From Bowdeniella nasicola (lineage in GTDB: Bacteria > Actinomycetota > Actinomycetes > Actinomycetales > Actinomycetaceae), in assembly GCF_001907295.1 (NCBI RefSeq), contig NZ_MQVR01000012.1, positions 1 through 43,394 on the forward strand: a stretch of DNA of 43,394 bases, written 5' to 3'. The notes under the pieces are model-generated. The model saw nothing but the letters and a program-made list of their open reading frames with translations, did not search any database and had not been told where the DNA came from. Shown here one piece after another: positions 12,722 to 20,586 of this stretch (positions are counted from its first letter, which is position 1; each line of letters begins with the position of its first letter). The position numbers were made by a program, and so were the translations under genes.

Positions 12722-13267
12722 ATGCGATCACGCATTATCGCGGGAACCTTCGCTGCTGCGACACTCGCCGCATCGGCCATCGTGCCCGCCAGCGCCGCAC
12801 CCGGGGACTCCGTCGAGCTGAATCTTTTGGCGACGACCGACGTCCATGGCCACGTCATGAACTGGGATTACTTCCGAGACGCACCCTACCCCGAAGGTAA
12901 GGAACTGGGCCTCGCCCGCGTCGATTCCATCATTCAGGCCAAGCGCGCTGCCGCGAAGAGCCCGGATTCCGTCCTGGTGGTCGACAATGGCGACGCCATC
13001 CAGGGCACGCCGCTGACCTACCTGGCCATGCAGAAGGACAAGCTCGGCTTCGACAAGCATCCGATGGCTACGGCCTTCAACCTCATCGGCTACGACGCGC
13101 TCGTCGTCGGCAACCATGAATACAACTACGGGCTGGACAAGCTCGCGAAGTACGAGTCGGAGCTCGACGCCCCGCTGCTCGGCGCGAATGTCATTGACGT
13201 CGCCACCGATAAGCCGGCCCACAAGCCGTACCAGATCTTTACCCGCACGATCGATGGCCACGAGGTC
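12722..13267 (+). pseudogene. Secreted bifunctional 2',3'-cyclic nucleotidase/5'-nucleotidase (CpdB-like), N-terminal third only
   Basis: The start has an AAAGGA site and encodes a Sec signal peptide (MRSRIIAGTF..., ASA cleavage). The metallophosphoesterase domain begins LLATTDVHGHVMNWDYF near residue 37, then DNGDAIQGTPLTY and VGNHEYNYG. Homology stops at the YQIFTRTIDGHEV segment, about residue 182, at 13263-13272. The frame then runs 21 unrelated codons to a stop at 13333, antisense to an amidase gene. A full-length enzyme needs several hundred more residues, including the remaining metal-binding histidines and the nucleotide-binding C-terminal domain, so this is a dead fragment that still carries its secretion signal. 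Confidence 0.88.
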
Positions 13268-14019
13268 AGGTCGGCGTGCTCGGGGTTGCGCATTTCGCCC
13301 AGTTCGACGAGGACCGCCGGCACGGTGGCGTGATTGAGGCCCGCGATATCGCGTCGGGGCTGCGTCGAACCCGCCGCCGTGTTGATGGCAAAGCCCGCAT
13401 CGCTCAGGCCGTCGATGATGTGGGTGGCGAAATTCTTCGTCGTCGCGTCTGCGTCGGAGGTGATCATGAGGAAAAATCCGTGCGGGCGCGAGGAGGCGGA
13501 GCCGTTGGCGTGGATGGACAGGAGGGCGTCGGCGTTTGCGTCGGCGGCGAAGGTGCCGCGTTCGTTGACACAGGGGCCGATGCCGTCATTATCGGCGCGC
13601 GACATCACGACGTCGATGCCGGCGTCGCGCAGGATCGGCAGCATGCGCGTGGCGACGTCGAAATTGAATTCGTGCTCCGGGTATCCCGAGCGCGTCGAGG
13701 TGCCGACGGTATTGCAGGCTTTCGTGCCGCCGCGACCGTCGGGCACGGGGGTGTTGATGATGCGCGGGTTTTCGGCGTTCTTGCCGTTGTGGCCCGGGTC
13801 CAGGGCGAGCCGGAAGGGCGGCGGCGCCGGAGTCGGCGATGGGGGCGGCGTCGGGGTGGGTGCGGGCGTGGCGGAGGGCTGGGTGGACGTGCCCGCGGTC
13901 GATGTGACGGTGCCGGCGCCGACCGTCGGAGCGAGCGAGTCGGTGCATGCCGTGAGCGCGAGCAGGGGCGCGAGGGCGAGCGCCGCGGTCGCGACCATCC
14001 TCGTGAGTGCCGTCGGCAC
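13268..14019 (-). pseudogene. Lipoprotein N-acetylmuramoyl-L-alanine amidase (Amidase_3), C-terminus replaced by a deletion junction
   Basis: A GTG start at 14019 with GCGAAGG five bases upstream gives a lipoprotein signal with lipobox LTAC; the open frame continues further upstream without a better start. A Pro/Thr linker follows, then Amidase_3 with all zinc and catalytic positions visible: LDPGHNGKN, the EHEFN glutamate, LLSIHANGS, and VELGEMRN. This enzyme type cleaves the stem peptide from peptidoglycan. Homology ends right after NPEHADL; beyond it the frame reads about 48 residues antisense through the CpdB fragment, to 13126. Only the last helix (perhaps 15-20 residues) is missing, so activity is possible but doubtful; I mark it as disrupted. 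Confidence 0.8.
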
Positions 14020-14157
14020 GGCAGCCTTCGCGGGTGCCGTCGGTGCTGCCGGGCCCGGCGAGGCTAGTGGGACGTGACCGGCGCCGCGTCGTCGAGCTGT
14101 CACCCGTCGTCGAGCGTGCACCCGTCGTCGGGCATCAGTCACATCCGGCCCGGCCCG

Positions 14158-15903
14158 TTAGCGCTTATCGATGGCCGTGATGCCGCGGCGGGCGACCGAG
14201 ATGCCGAGGCCGTTCTCGCCGTCCCAGCACTGCATGCCGCCCTCGGTCGAGGTGCAGCCGATGCCTTCGCCGAGGATCGCGCTCGAGCCGTAGCCGAGCG
14301 TCGTGCCGCCCTTGGGGACAGGGGCCTCGTCACACGAGAAGTGCGGCTCGGAGGCGTGCGGCCAGTGGTAGGTCAGCGGGCCTTCGCAGGTGCCGCCCTG
14401 ACCGTCGACGTCGGTGATGTTGTGTTCGTAAATCGTGCAGCTGAACGCGTGGGGGCCGTCGCTGCGGCACGCGATATTGCCCGAGGGTGCGGTGAACTGC
14501 GAGACCGTCGGGGTGTCTACGGGCAGGAACGGCATATCCGCGGGTGACGTCGTCGGTGATTCGCTCGGCGTCGGCGACTCGGACGGGCTTTCAGACGGGG
14601 ACTCGCTCGGAGATTCGCTCGGGTCCGTCGACGGCTGCTCACTCGTGGCGCTCGTCGTCGGGCTGGGCGAGGCGGACGTGTCCTTGTCCTCCCAGGGGCG
14701 CCACAGCATGAGGATCACGGCGAGCAGGACGACGACAAGGCCGATGAGCGCGCCGAGCACGACCGAGGATGCGACGGAGCCGGAGCGGCGGGGCGGTTCG
14801 CCGCCGCCCCCGTGGCCGGTCGCGGCAGCTGCGGCCGGGGCGGCCGCGTAGCCGGCGGCGTGCGGGGAGTCCTGTCCGGTGTGGCCGTAGGTCGGCTGGT
14901 AGCTGGCGGGCTGGGCCGCGCCTGCGGCGGCGTCCGGCAGGGTCGTCGTCGGGGCGTCCTGTGCCGAATAGGGGTCGCGGCTCGCGTCGGTCGCGGGCAC
15001 GAAGGCGGCGCCGGCGCCCAGGACGCTCGCGCGCTGGGAGTCCGCGTCGCTCGCCTCGTCAAAGCCGGTGGCGGCGGGCGTCTGAACGGTCGCGTCGTCG
15101 TCCTGGGTTGCGGAGGTCGTCTTGGCGGGGGCATCGTCGCGGCTGGCGAGCGCGGCGTTAATCTCGGGGTCGTCCCACGACCCGAGCCAGGTCAGCAGAT
15201 CCGGGTACGCCGCCGGGTGGGCGGCGACGGCCGCACGCAGGTCGGGGCGCTCCCCCGCGATGCGGTGCAGGTCGGCGGCCGTGGCGTCGGGGCTCACGAC
15301 GAGGTCCGCGTCGGGGTCGGACGCGGCTTCTGCGGAAGTGGAGTCTGCGTCGGAGGTGTCATCGGCGCAGGGTGTACTCGCGGCGACCAGCGGGCAGTCG
15401 TCGGCCCGCTCTGGCTCGTCGGCGAACCTCGACTCGGCGGCGGGCTCAGAATTGTCGTACAGCTCAGGCTCGTCGGCAGGCTCGGGCTCGTCGGCAGGCT
15501 CGGGCTCGTCGGCAGGCTCGGGGTCGTCGGAGACGAGCGGCGCGTTGCTTTCGGGAGATGGCTCCTCGGTGGGGTCGGTCGTCGGCGCCCAGATTGAGGT
15601 CGCGTCGGCATCACTGCCGGCCGGGGTTCCGTCGACGCGCGTCTCGTCAGCGGGAGTCGCGTCCGCCGGCGTCGGGTCGAAAGGAGTGTCGCCCGCGAGC
15701 GCCGCATCGATCGCCGAATCGCCCAGCCCACCGAGCCAGTCGCGCAGCGCGGGATAGAGCTGGGGGTGCGCCGCGATCAGGGGTCGCAGGTCGGGGCGCT
15801 CCGAGGCCATGCGGTGCAGGTCCGCAGGGGTCGCGTTCGGATCGCGAACGAGGGCGTCGTCGCGCGAGGATTCCGCGTCCGGGTGAGACGAGTTCGGCGC
15901 CAT
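14158..15903 (-). CDS. Membrane protein with two LRV-like repeat modules and an extracellular Cys-rich domain
   Basis: 581 residues; start 15903 with GGAAGGA upstream. The cytoplasmic part holds two copies of a roughly 50-residue helical module (each with 'PxATxADLHRxAxERPDLR' and a Trp-Leu-Gly ending, near residues 21-70 and 204-255) that resembles variant leucine-rich repeats of actinobacterial proteins. Between them lies an acidic low-complexity stretch that includes DEPEPA repeats. One membrane helix (ALIGLVVVLLAVILMLW, about 390-407) is followed by a Ser-Pro-Glu repeat spacer. The outer C-terminal domain of about 110 residues starts PSGNIACRSDG and has six or more cysteines, like DUF6636-type secreted domains. 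Function unknown; the layout suggests linking a cytoplasmic surface to an exported sensor or binding domain. Confidence 0.75.
   Translation of the reverse strand: MAPNSSHPDAESSRDDALVRDPNATPADLHRMASERPDLRPLIAAHPQLYPALRDWLGGLGDSAIDAALAGDTPFDPTPADATPADETRVDGTPAGSDADATSIWAPTTDPTEEPSPESNAPLVSDDPEPADEPEPADEPEPADEPELYDNSEPAAESRFADEPERADDCPLVAASTPCADDTSDADSTSAEAASDPDADLVVSPDATAADLHRIAGERPDLRAAVAAHPAAYPDLLTWLGSWDDPEINAALASRDDAPAKTTSATQDDDATVQTPAATGFDEASDADSQRASVLGAGAAFVPATDASRDPYSAQDAPTTTLPDAAAGAAQPASYQPTYGHTGQDSPHAAGYAAAPAAAAATGHGGGGEPPRRSGSVASSVVLGALIGLVVVLLAVILMLWRPWEDKDTSASPSPTTSATSEQPSTDPSESPSESPSESPSESPTPSESPTTSPADMPFLPVDTPTVSQFTAPSGNIACRSDGPHAFSCTIYEHNITDVDGQGGTCEGPLTYHWPHASEPHFSCDEAPVPKGGTTLGYGSSAILGEGIGCTSTEGGMQCWDGENGLGISVARRGITAIDKR
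15463..15530. repeat. 18-bp tandem repeat inside the LRV-like membrane protein gene
   Basis: The unit CTCGGGCTCGTCGGCAGG occurs about 3.8 times in direct succession (first copy with one change, last copy partial). It encodes DEPEPA repeats. Copy number could vary between strains by slippage, in steps of six codons without a frame change. Confidence 0.9.
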
Positions 15904-16010
15904 GGGGATTATCCTTCCGCAGGGTGGATTCCAGCGTCTATATGAGGGATTGCGCCCTTGGCAGGGCGGTTATACCAACGCTATCGCCCGGAAAGTTGGA
16001 ATGTAAAGGG

Positions 16011-16838
16011 TTAATCCTTTGCAGCGCGGATGATGATGCGGGTGTCGGCGAGCGCCTGAACGTCGGCCGCGAGCTCGTCGAAATCCCAGTCAGGATCTGC
16101 GTTTTCGGGCCGATACGGCCGGGAGCCGTCGGCCGTGCGCGCCTCCTGGAGGGCGAAGGCGTCGACGCCGAGGTCGAGGGCGCGGCGGGCGCATTCAAGG
16201 ATCGTCGCGCGCGTGTGCGAGCCAGGGTAGACCGTCATGCGGGCTTCGACTGTGGGTGTGCGGCGGGCGTCGAGCAATGCCTCGAGCGCCAGCCAGGCAC
16301 GCTGGCCCATGATCTCGGGGACGCCGACGACGCTCGGGTAGTCGGCGGGCTGGCCCTTGACGTCGAATCCCACCCAGGACAGCTGCGGCGCGATCTCTGC
16401 GAGGCGCTTCGGGAAGCCGCCGCCCGTGTGCAGGCCGACGTCGAATCCGGCCGCGCGCACCGCGGCGATCGCGGCGGGCAGCGCCGGATGGCGGGTGGCC
16501 TCGCCCCCGGAGAAGATGACGCCGTCGAGCAGGCCGCGGCGGCGCTCGAGCAGTTGCAGCACGTCGTCGAACATTCGCGTTCCGGGCGCTCGGCAGTCGA
16601 GCAGGCCCGTGTTGTGGCAGTACGTACAGCGCCAGGGGCAGCCCTGGACAAACACGGTCGCGACGAGTTTGCCCGGCCAGTCGACACTCGAGAGCGGGAC
16701 GAGCCCCGCGATCGGGAGGTCGGTGGCAGCGACGGCCCCGCGGGCAGCGCGGAAGGAGCGCTCGGGTGCCGACTCGGGCGCGGGGGTGGGCGCCTGGTCG
16801 GGTACGAGCCGCTGCTCCGCGGGTACCATCGTCGTCAT
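16011..16838 (-). CDS. nrdG: Anaerobic ribonucleotide reductase activating protein (radical SAM)
   Basis: 275 residues. The first 40 are a disordered extension; then come the radical SAM core and its CxxxCxxC cluster, GCPWRCTYCHN, with cysteines 67, 71 and 74, followed by FSGGEAT. It uses SAM and a 4Fe-4S cluster to make the glycyl radical on NrdD. It lies 16 bases behind nrdD with a perfect AGGAGG site in the gap, so the two form an operon. An imperfect AAAGG/CCTTT inverted repeat spans its stop codon; I see no full terminator. It looks intact. Confidence 0.93.
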   Translation of the reverse strand: MTTMVPAEQRLVPDQAPTPAPESAPERSFRAARGAVAATDLPIAGLVPLSSVDWPGKLVATVFVQGCPWRCTYCHNTGLLDCRAPGTRMFDDVLQLLERRRGLLDGVIFSGGEATRHPALPAAIAAVRAAGFDVGLHTGGGFPKRLAEIAPQLSWVGFDVKGQPADYPSVVGVPEIMGQRAWLALEALLDARRTPTVEARMTVYPGSHTRATILECARRALDLGVDAFALQEARTADGSRPYRPENADPDWDFDELAADVQALADTRIIIRAAKD

Positions 16839-16854
16839 CTCAATTCCTCCTAAG

Positions 16855-18714
16855 TTAGGCGAGGACCGGTTCGTCGAACATCAAGCGTTCGGCGTACTCG
16901 CCCTGCTTGCCGATGTTGAACGAGGAGACCGGGCGGAAGTAGCCCATAACGCGGGTCCATACCTCGCAGGCCTGCGTCTCGTCGAACTCCTCCTCACAGC
17001 GCTCACACGTGAAGTGCTCGCCGGCGAGGTATCCGTGCGTCGGGCAGATCGAGAACGTCGGCGTGACCGTGATGTAGGGCAGCCGGAAGTTCGCGAGCGC
17101 GCGGTGCACGAGAGTCTTGCAGGCTTCGGCGGAGGAAACCTTCTCCGGCAGGTAGAGGTGCAGCACCGTGCCGCCGGTGTACTTGCCCTGGAGATCTTCC
17201 TGCATTTCGAGGGCCTGGAACGCGTCGTCGGTGTAGCCGACGGGCAGCTGCGAGGAGTTCGTGTAGTAGGGGTTCTTGTCCGTGCCGGCCTGCATGATGC
17301 CCGGGAAACGCTTGCGATCTTCCTTCGCGAACCGGTAGGTCGTGCCTTCGGCGGGCGTGGCCTCGAGGTTGTACAGGTGGCCGGTCTCTTCCTGGAAGCG
17401 GACCATCGTGTCGCGGACGTGGTCGAGGAGCTCGACGGCGAGGGCGTGTCCGACCTCGTCGGTAATGTCGTGCTCGTCGAGGGTGAAGTTGCGGATCATC
17501 TCGTTGATGCCGTTGACGCCGATCGTCGAGAAATGGTTCTCGAGCGTGCCGAGGTAGCGCTTCGTGAACGGGAAGAGGCCCGAATCGATGTGGTGCTGGA
17601 TGACGACGCGCTTCTTTTCGAGCGTGTCGCGGGCGATCTCGAGGAGCTCGTCGAGGCGGGCGAACAGGGCGTCCTTATCCTTGGCGTGCCGGTAACCGAG
17701 GCGGGCGCAGTTGATCGTCACGACGCCGAGCGATCCCGTCTGCTCCGCCGAGCCAAACAGGCCGTTGCCGCGCTTGAGCAGTTCGCGCAGGTCGAGCTGC
17801 AGGCGGCAGCACATCGAGCGGATCATGCCCGGGTCGAGCTCGGAGTTCAAGAAGTTTTGGAAGTAGGGCAGACCGTACTTCGCGGTCATTTCGAACAGCC
17901 GGGTAGCGTTCTCGCTGTCCCAGTCGAAGTCCTCGGTGATGTTGTAGGTGGGGATCGGGAACGTGAAGACGCGGCCTTCGGCGTCACCCTCGGTCATGAC
18001 CGCCATGTAGGCGCGGTTAATCATGTCCATTTCTTCCTGGAGGTCACCGTAGGTGAAGTCGCAGGGCTCTTCGCCGATGAGCGGGGCTTCGTCGGCGATG
18101 TCCTTCGGGCAGGTCCAGTCGAAGGTGAGGTTCGTGAAGGGCGTTTGGGTGCCCCAGCGGGAGGGCACGTTCAGGTTGTAGATGAGTTCCTGTATGCACT
18201 GTTCGACCTCGTCGTAGGTCATGTTGTCGAGCCGGACGAACGGCGCCATGTAGGTATCGAAGGAGGAGAAGGCCTGCGCGCCGGCCCACTCGTTTTGGAG
18301 CGTGCCAAGGAAGTTGACGATCTGGCCGATGGCGGAAGAGAAATGCTTGGGCGGGCGGGCGGCGATCGCGCCGGGCACGCCGTTGAAGCCCTGCTCGAGC
18401 AGGCTGCGCAGCGACCAGCCGGCGCAGTAGCCGGCGAACATGTCGAGGTCGTGGATGTGCAGGTCGCCCTCGCGATGCGCGGCGCCAGCTTCCGGGCGGT
18501 AGACGCGCGAGAGCCAGTAGTTGGCGATCATCTTGCCCGACGTGTTGAGCATCATGCCGCCGAGCGAATAGCCCTGGTTGGCGTTCGCATTGACGCGCCA
18601 GTCGGAGCGGTCGAGGTACTCCTCGATCGTCGAGACGGCGTCGACCTTGACGGGGGTGGGGGCGCCTTCCTCCGGCGCGGGTGTGGGCTTCGAGTTCGTG
18701 ACGGAGGCTGTCAT
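16855..18714 (-). CDS. nrdD: Anaerobic ribonucleoside-triphosphate reductase, form without an ATP cone
   Basis: 619 residues, shorter than the roughly 710 of E. coli NrdD. The catalytic barrel begins almost at once (DRSDWRVNANANQGYS near residue 37), so the N-terminal ATP-cone allosteric domain is absent. It reduces ribonucleotides to deoxyribonucleotides without oxygen. Visible motifs are GDLHIHDLDMFAGYCAGWSL, the C-terminal zinc site CPTHGYLAGEHFTCERC, and the glycyl-radical segment TRVMGYFRP with the radical Gly at about residue 591. AAGGAAG precedes the ATG. Two NrdR boxes lie upstream. It shows that the organism can grow without oxygen. Intact. Confidence 0.94.
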   Translation of the reverse strand: MTASVTNSKPTPAPEEGAPTPVKVDAVSTIEEYLDRSDWRVNANANQGYSLGGMMLNTSGKMIANYWLSRVYRPEAGAAHREGDLHIHDLDMFAGYCAGWSLRSLLEQGFNGVPGAIAARPPKHFSSAIGQIVNFLGTLQNEWAGAQAFSSFDTYMAPFVRLDNMTYDEVEQCIQELIYNLNVPSRWGTQTPFTNLTFDWTCPKDIADEAPLIGEEPCDFTYGDLQEEMDMINRAYMAVMTEGDAEGRVFTFPIPTYNITEDFDWDSENATRLFEMTAKYGLPYFQNFLNSELDPGMIRSMCCRLQLDLRELLKRGNGLFGSAEQTGSLGVVTINCARLGYRHAKDKDALFARLDELLEIARDTLEKKRVVIQHHIDSGLFPFTKRYLGTLENHFSTIGVNGINEMIRNFTLDEHDITDEVGHALAVELLDHVRDTMVRFQEETGHLYNLEATPAEGTTYRFAKEDRKRFPGIMQAGTDKNPYYTNSSQLPVGYTDDAFQALEMQEDLQGKYTGGTVLHLYLPEKVSSAEACKTLVHRALANFRLPYITVTPTFSICPTHGYLAGEHFTCERCEEEFDETQACEVWTRVMGYFRPVSSFNIGKQGEYAERLMFDEPVLA

Positions 18715-18796
18715 CGCTACTTCCTTGAAAGCTGGTGATCGGTTGGCTCTCTAGTGCCGCGCGTTTTCTGAGCGCGCCCTACCGACGCTAGACGAA

Positions 18797-18812
18797 CCAC
18801 TACATCTTGTGG
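18797..18812. promoter_or_regulatory. NrdR box 1
   Basis: CCACTACATCTTGTGG matches the NrdR-box core ACWANATNTWGT exactly. NrdR is the ATP-cone repressor of ribonucleotide reductase genes, and its sites come in pairs. The position, about 85-100 bases before the nrdD start, fits the nrdD promoter. Confidence 0.75.
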
Positions 18813-18828
18813 AAGCGACACGCGTCCA

Positions 18829-18844
18829 CCACCGCATGTTGTGT
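18829..18844. promoter_or_regulatory. NrdR box 2 (imperfect)
   Basis: CCACCGCATGTTGTGT agrees with the NrdR-box core at 10 of 12 positions. It lies 16 bases from box 1, giving a start-to-start distance of 32 bases (three helical turns), the spacing known for NrdR box pairs. It could also affect the divergent methyltransferase gene starting at 18899. Confidence 0.65.
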
Positions 18845-18898
18845 TTTGTTTTTTCGGCTTTTGTCTCGGTTTCGGGACCTTCGTCCCGGTGAGGCACA

Positions 18899-19564
18899 AT
18901 GGCGTGCATGACTGAGCCGGCCCGTTGGCAGCGCATTACGAGCGCAGATCCTGGCCATTCGACGCGGTATATCAATCGTTTCAAACAGCTCGCGGCGAAT
19001 GGCTTCGACCTGTTTGGGGAGGCGCGCGCCGCCGATGCGATGCTGGCGCGCGGGTCCGTCGTCGTCGATGCGGGGTGTGGGCCGGGCCGGATTTCGGTCG
19101 AGCTGGCGCAGCGTTCCCATCGCGTCGTCGGGCTCGACATCGATCCCCTGTTTATTACCGAGGGACGGCGCGTCGCTGCCGAGCACGGGGTGGCGGCGAG
19201 CGTCGGGGACGACGGGGCGCTGGAGGATGTGCCGGAGGCCGGGCAGGTCGCGTTCAAGCAGGCCGACATCACCCAGCCGTTTGGGCTGTCCGTCGGCGCC
19301 GATCTCATCTTGTGCGCGGGCAACGTCATCACGTTCTTGGATGCGCCCGGGCCCGCCGAGTTTTTGCGGCATGCGGCCGACGCGCTCGCCGAGGGCGGCC
19401 GAATCATCATCGGATTTGGGTTGACTCGCGGATACTCGCTGGCGCAGTACGAGGCGGACCTGGCTGCGGCGGGGCTTATCGTGCAGTCGCGATTTGCCAC
19501 GTGGCAGTTTGAGCCGTTCACCGACGAGTCGGATTTCGTCGTCGATATTCTTGCGCGTCGTTAG
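18899..19564 (+). CDS. Small class I SAM-dependent methyltransferase
   Basis: 221 residues; start 18899 with GGTGAGG four bases upstream (a second ATG lies three codons later). Motif I VVDAGCGPGRIS is at about residues 54-65, motif II acidic end VVGLDIDPLF near 80, and motif IV LILCAGNVITFL. It resembles generic methyltransferases of small metabolites and the substrate is not predictable. It is divergent from nrdD and convergent with the PAP2 gene, sharing TTAG at the stop codons. Confidence 0.82.
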   Translation: MACMTEPARWQRITSADPGHSTRYINRFKQLAANGFDLFGEARAADAMLARGSVVVDAGCGPGRISVELAQRSHRVVGLDIDPLFITEGRRVAAEHGVAASVGDDGALEDVPEAGQVAFKQADITQPFGLSVGADLILCAGNVITFLDAPGPAEFLRHAADALAEGGRIIIGFGLTRGYSLAQYEADLAAAGLIVQSRFATWQFEPFTDESDFVVDILARR

Positions 19565-20577
19565 GCGCGGCCATCCCAGTCGCTGCGGATCAGGTCGATC
19601 TGGCGCAGCAACAGGGCCGTGAGGCCAAGGAAGAGGAGGACGGCGCCGGTGGCCGCGACGATGCCCATGCCGCCGTGGCCGGACGCGCTCGTGAGTACGC
19701 GCGTCGTTGGGATGCCGGGGACGAACGGTTCGACGAGCAGGCCGCTGAAATTCAGGCGGATCGCGGCGGCCGCGACGCCGAGCGCGCCGAGGACGGTGGC
19801 GATCGTGCCGAGCGTGAGCGTCGTGAGGCGCAGGCGCGCGGTGGCGATCGGGCCGGATTCGTTCGGCGAGAGCATGAAGCCCCAGGCGGTGGCGACGAGG
19901 ACGGCGGCGATGACGTCGGCGGGGCGATGCCAGCCGTTGATGAGCGTCGTCAGGCCAATGAAGCCCGTCCACGCCGTGCCGACCAGGACGCTGACCGTGC
20001 GCCAGGCGGGCGGGACGACCATGATCGCCGCGACCGCCGTCGCCGCGGCGGCCGTCGTGTGACCCGAGGGCAGCGAGGGCGGCAGCGCCCAGCCGATGCC
20101 GAGGTCGGGGCGCGAGAGCAGGAACGTTTTTAGCAGTTGGGTCGTGAGGTTGGCGCCCGCGAGGACCGCGACGGCGCGGATCGCGAGTTGCCAGCGGCCG
20201 CGTAGGACTGCCAGGAGCGCGACCGCGAGGACGATCGCCGCGAGGCCACCGAAGGAGATCACGGTGTGCGTGACCGAGATGGACGACGGGTCGAAGGCCG
20301 CGAGGTCCGTGAGGCGGTGCATCGCGAGCGTGTCGAGGGCCTGGCCGAGGCGAGTGTGGACCGCGAGACGCCACAGGAGAAACAGGCCGAGGACGCACGT
20401 GGCAAGTCCCGTCATGCGTCGGCGATGGGTGCGGCGCCGCCGCCAGGTGCCGGACGCGAGGCGCGCCGCGGTCGCCGAAAGCGCCGGGCGGGAGCTGGGC
20501 GAGCCGGACGGCGGGCGGGCCGTGGGCTGCTCAGGCGGCTTCGAGGCGGGCACGCGAACAGTGTAGAACACCGGCAC
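19561..20577 (-). CDS. PAP2-family membrane phosphatase
   Basis: 338 residues. The basic N-terminus (about 55 residues, RRRRTHRRR before helix 1) is cytoplasmic and five to six membrane helices follow. The acid-phosphatase signature is present in order: KTFLLSRPDL (KxxxxxxRP), LPSGHT, and GWHRPADV, in which the usual SRxxxxxH appears as a shortened variant ending in the catalytic His and the Asp. Family members dephosphorylate lipid phosphates such as undecaprenyl pyrophosphate or phosphatidic acid at the outer membrane face. After the active site there are two further helices and an exposed loop. The start is ten bases from the divergent helicase start, so the two share a promoter region. 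The exact start is uncertain. Confidence 0.8.
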   Translation of the reverse strand: MPVFYTVRVPASKPPEQPTARPPSGSPSSRPALSATAARLASGTWRRRRTHRRRMTGLATCVLGLFLLWRLAVHTRLGQALDTLAMHRLTDLAAFDPSSISVTHTVISFGGLAAIVLAVALLAVLRGRWQLAIRAVAVLAGANLTTQLLKTFLLSRPDLGIGWALPPSLPSGHTTAAAATAVAAIMVVPPAWRTVSVLVGTAWTGFIGLTTLINGWHRPADVIAAVLVATAWGFMLSPNESGPIATARLRLTTLTLGTIATVLGALGVAAAAIRLNFSGLLVEPFVPGIPTTRVLTSASGHGGMGIVAATGAVLLFLGLTALLLRQIDLIRSDWDGRA

Positions 20578-20586
20578 AATGGGGCC

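Noticed and set aside
13126-13267. C-terminal 48 codons of the amidase reading frame
   Set aside because: They are the antisense of the CpdB fragment and have no amidase homology; they exist only because of the deletion junction.
15463-15530. Short direct repeats as a CRISPR array
   Set aside because: The units are contiguous without spacers and lie in frame within a coding sequence.
16357-18738. Long + strand open frame opposite nrdD and nrdG
   Set aside because: Antisense to two genes with all catalytic motifs present; treated as a composition artefact.
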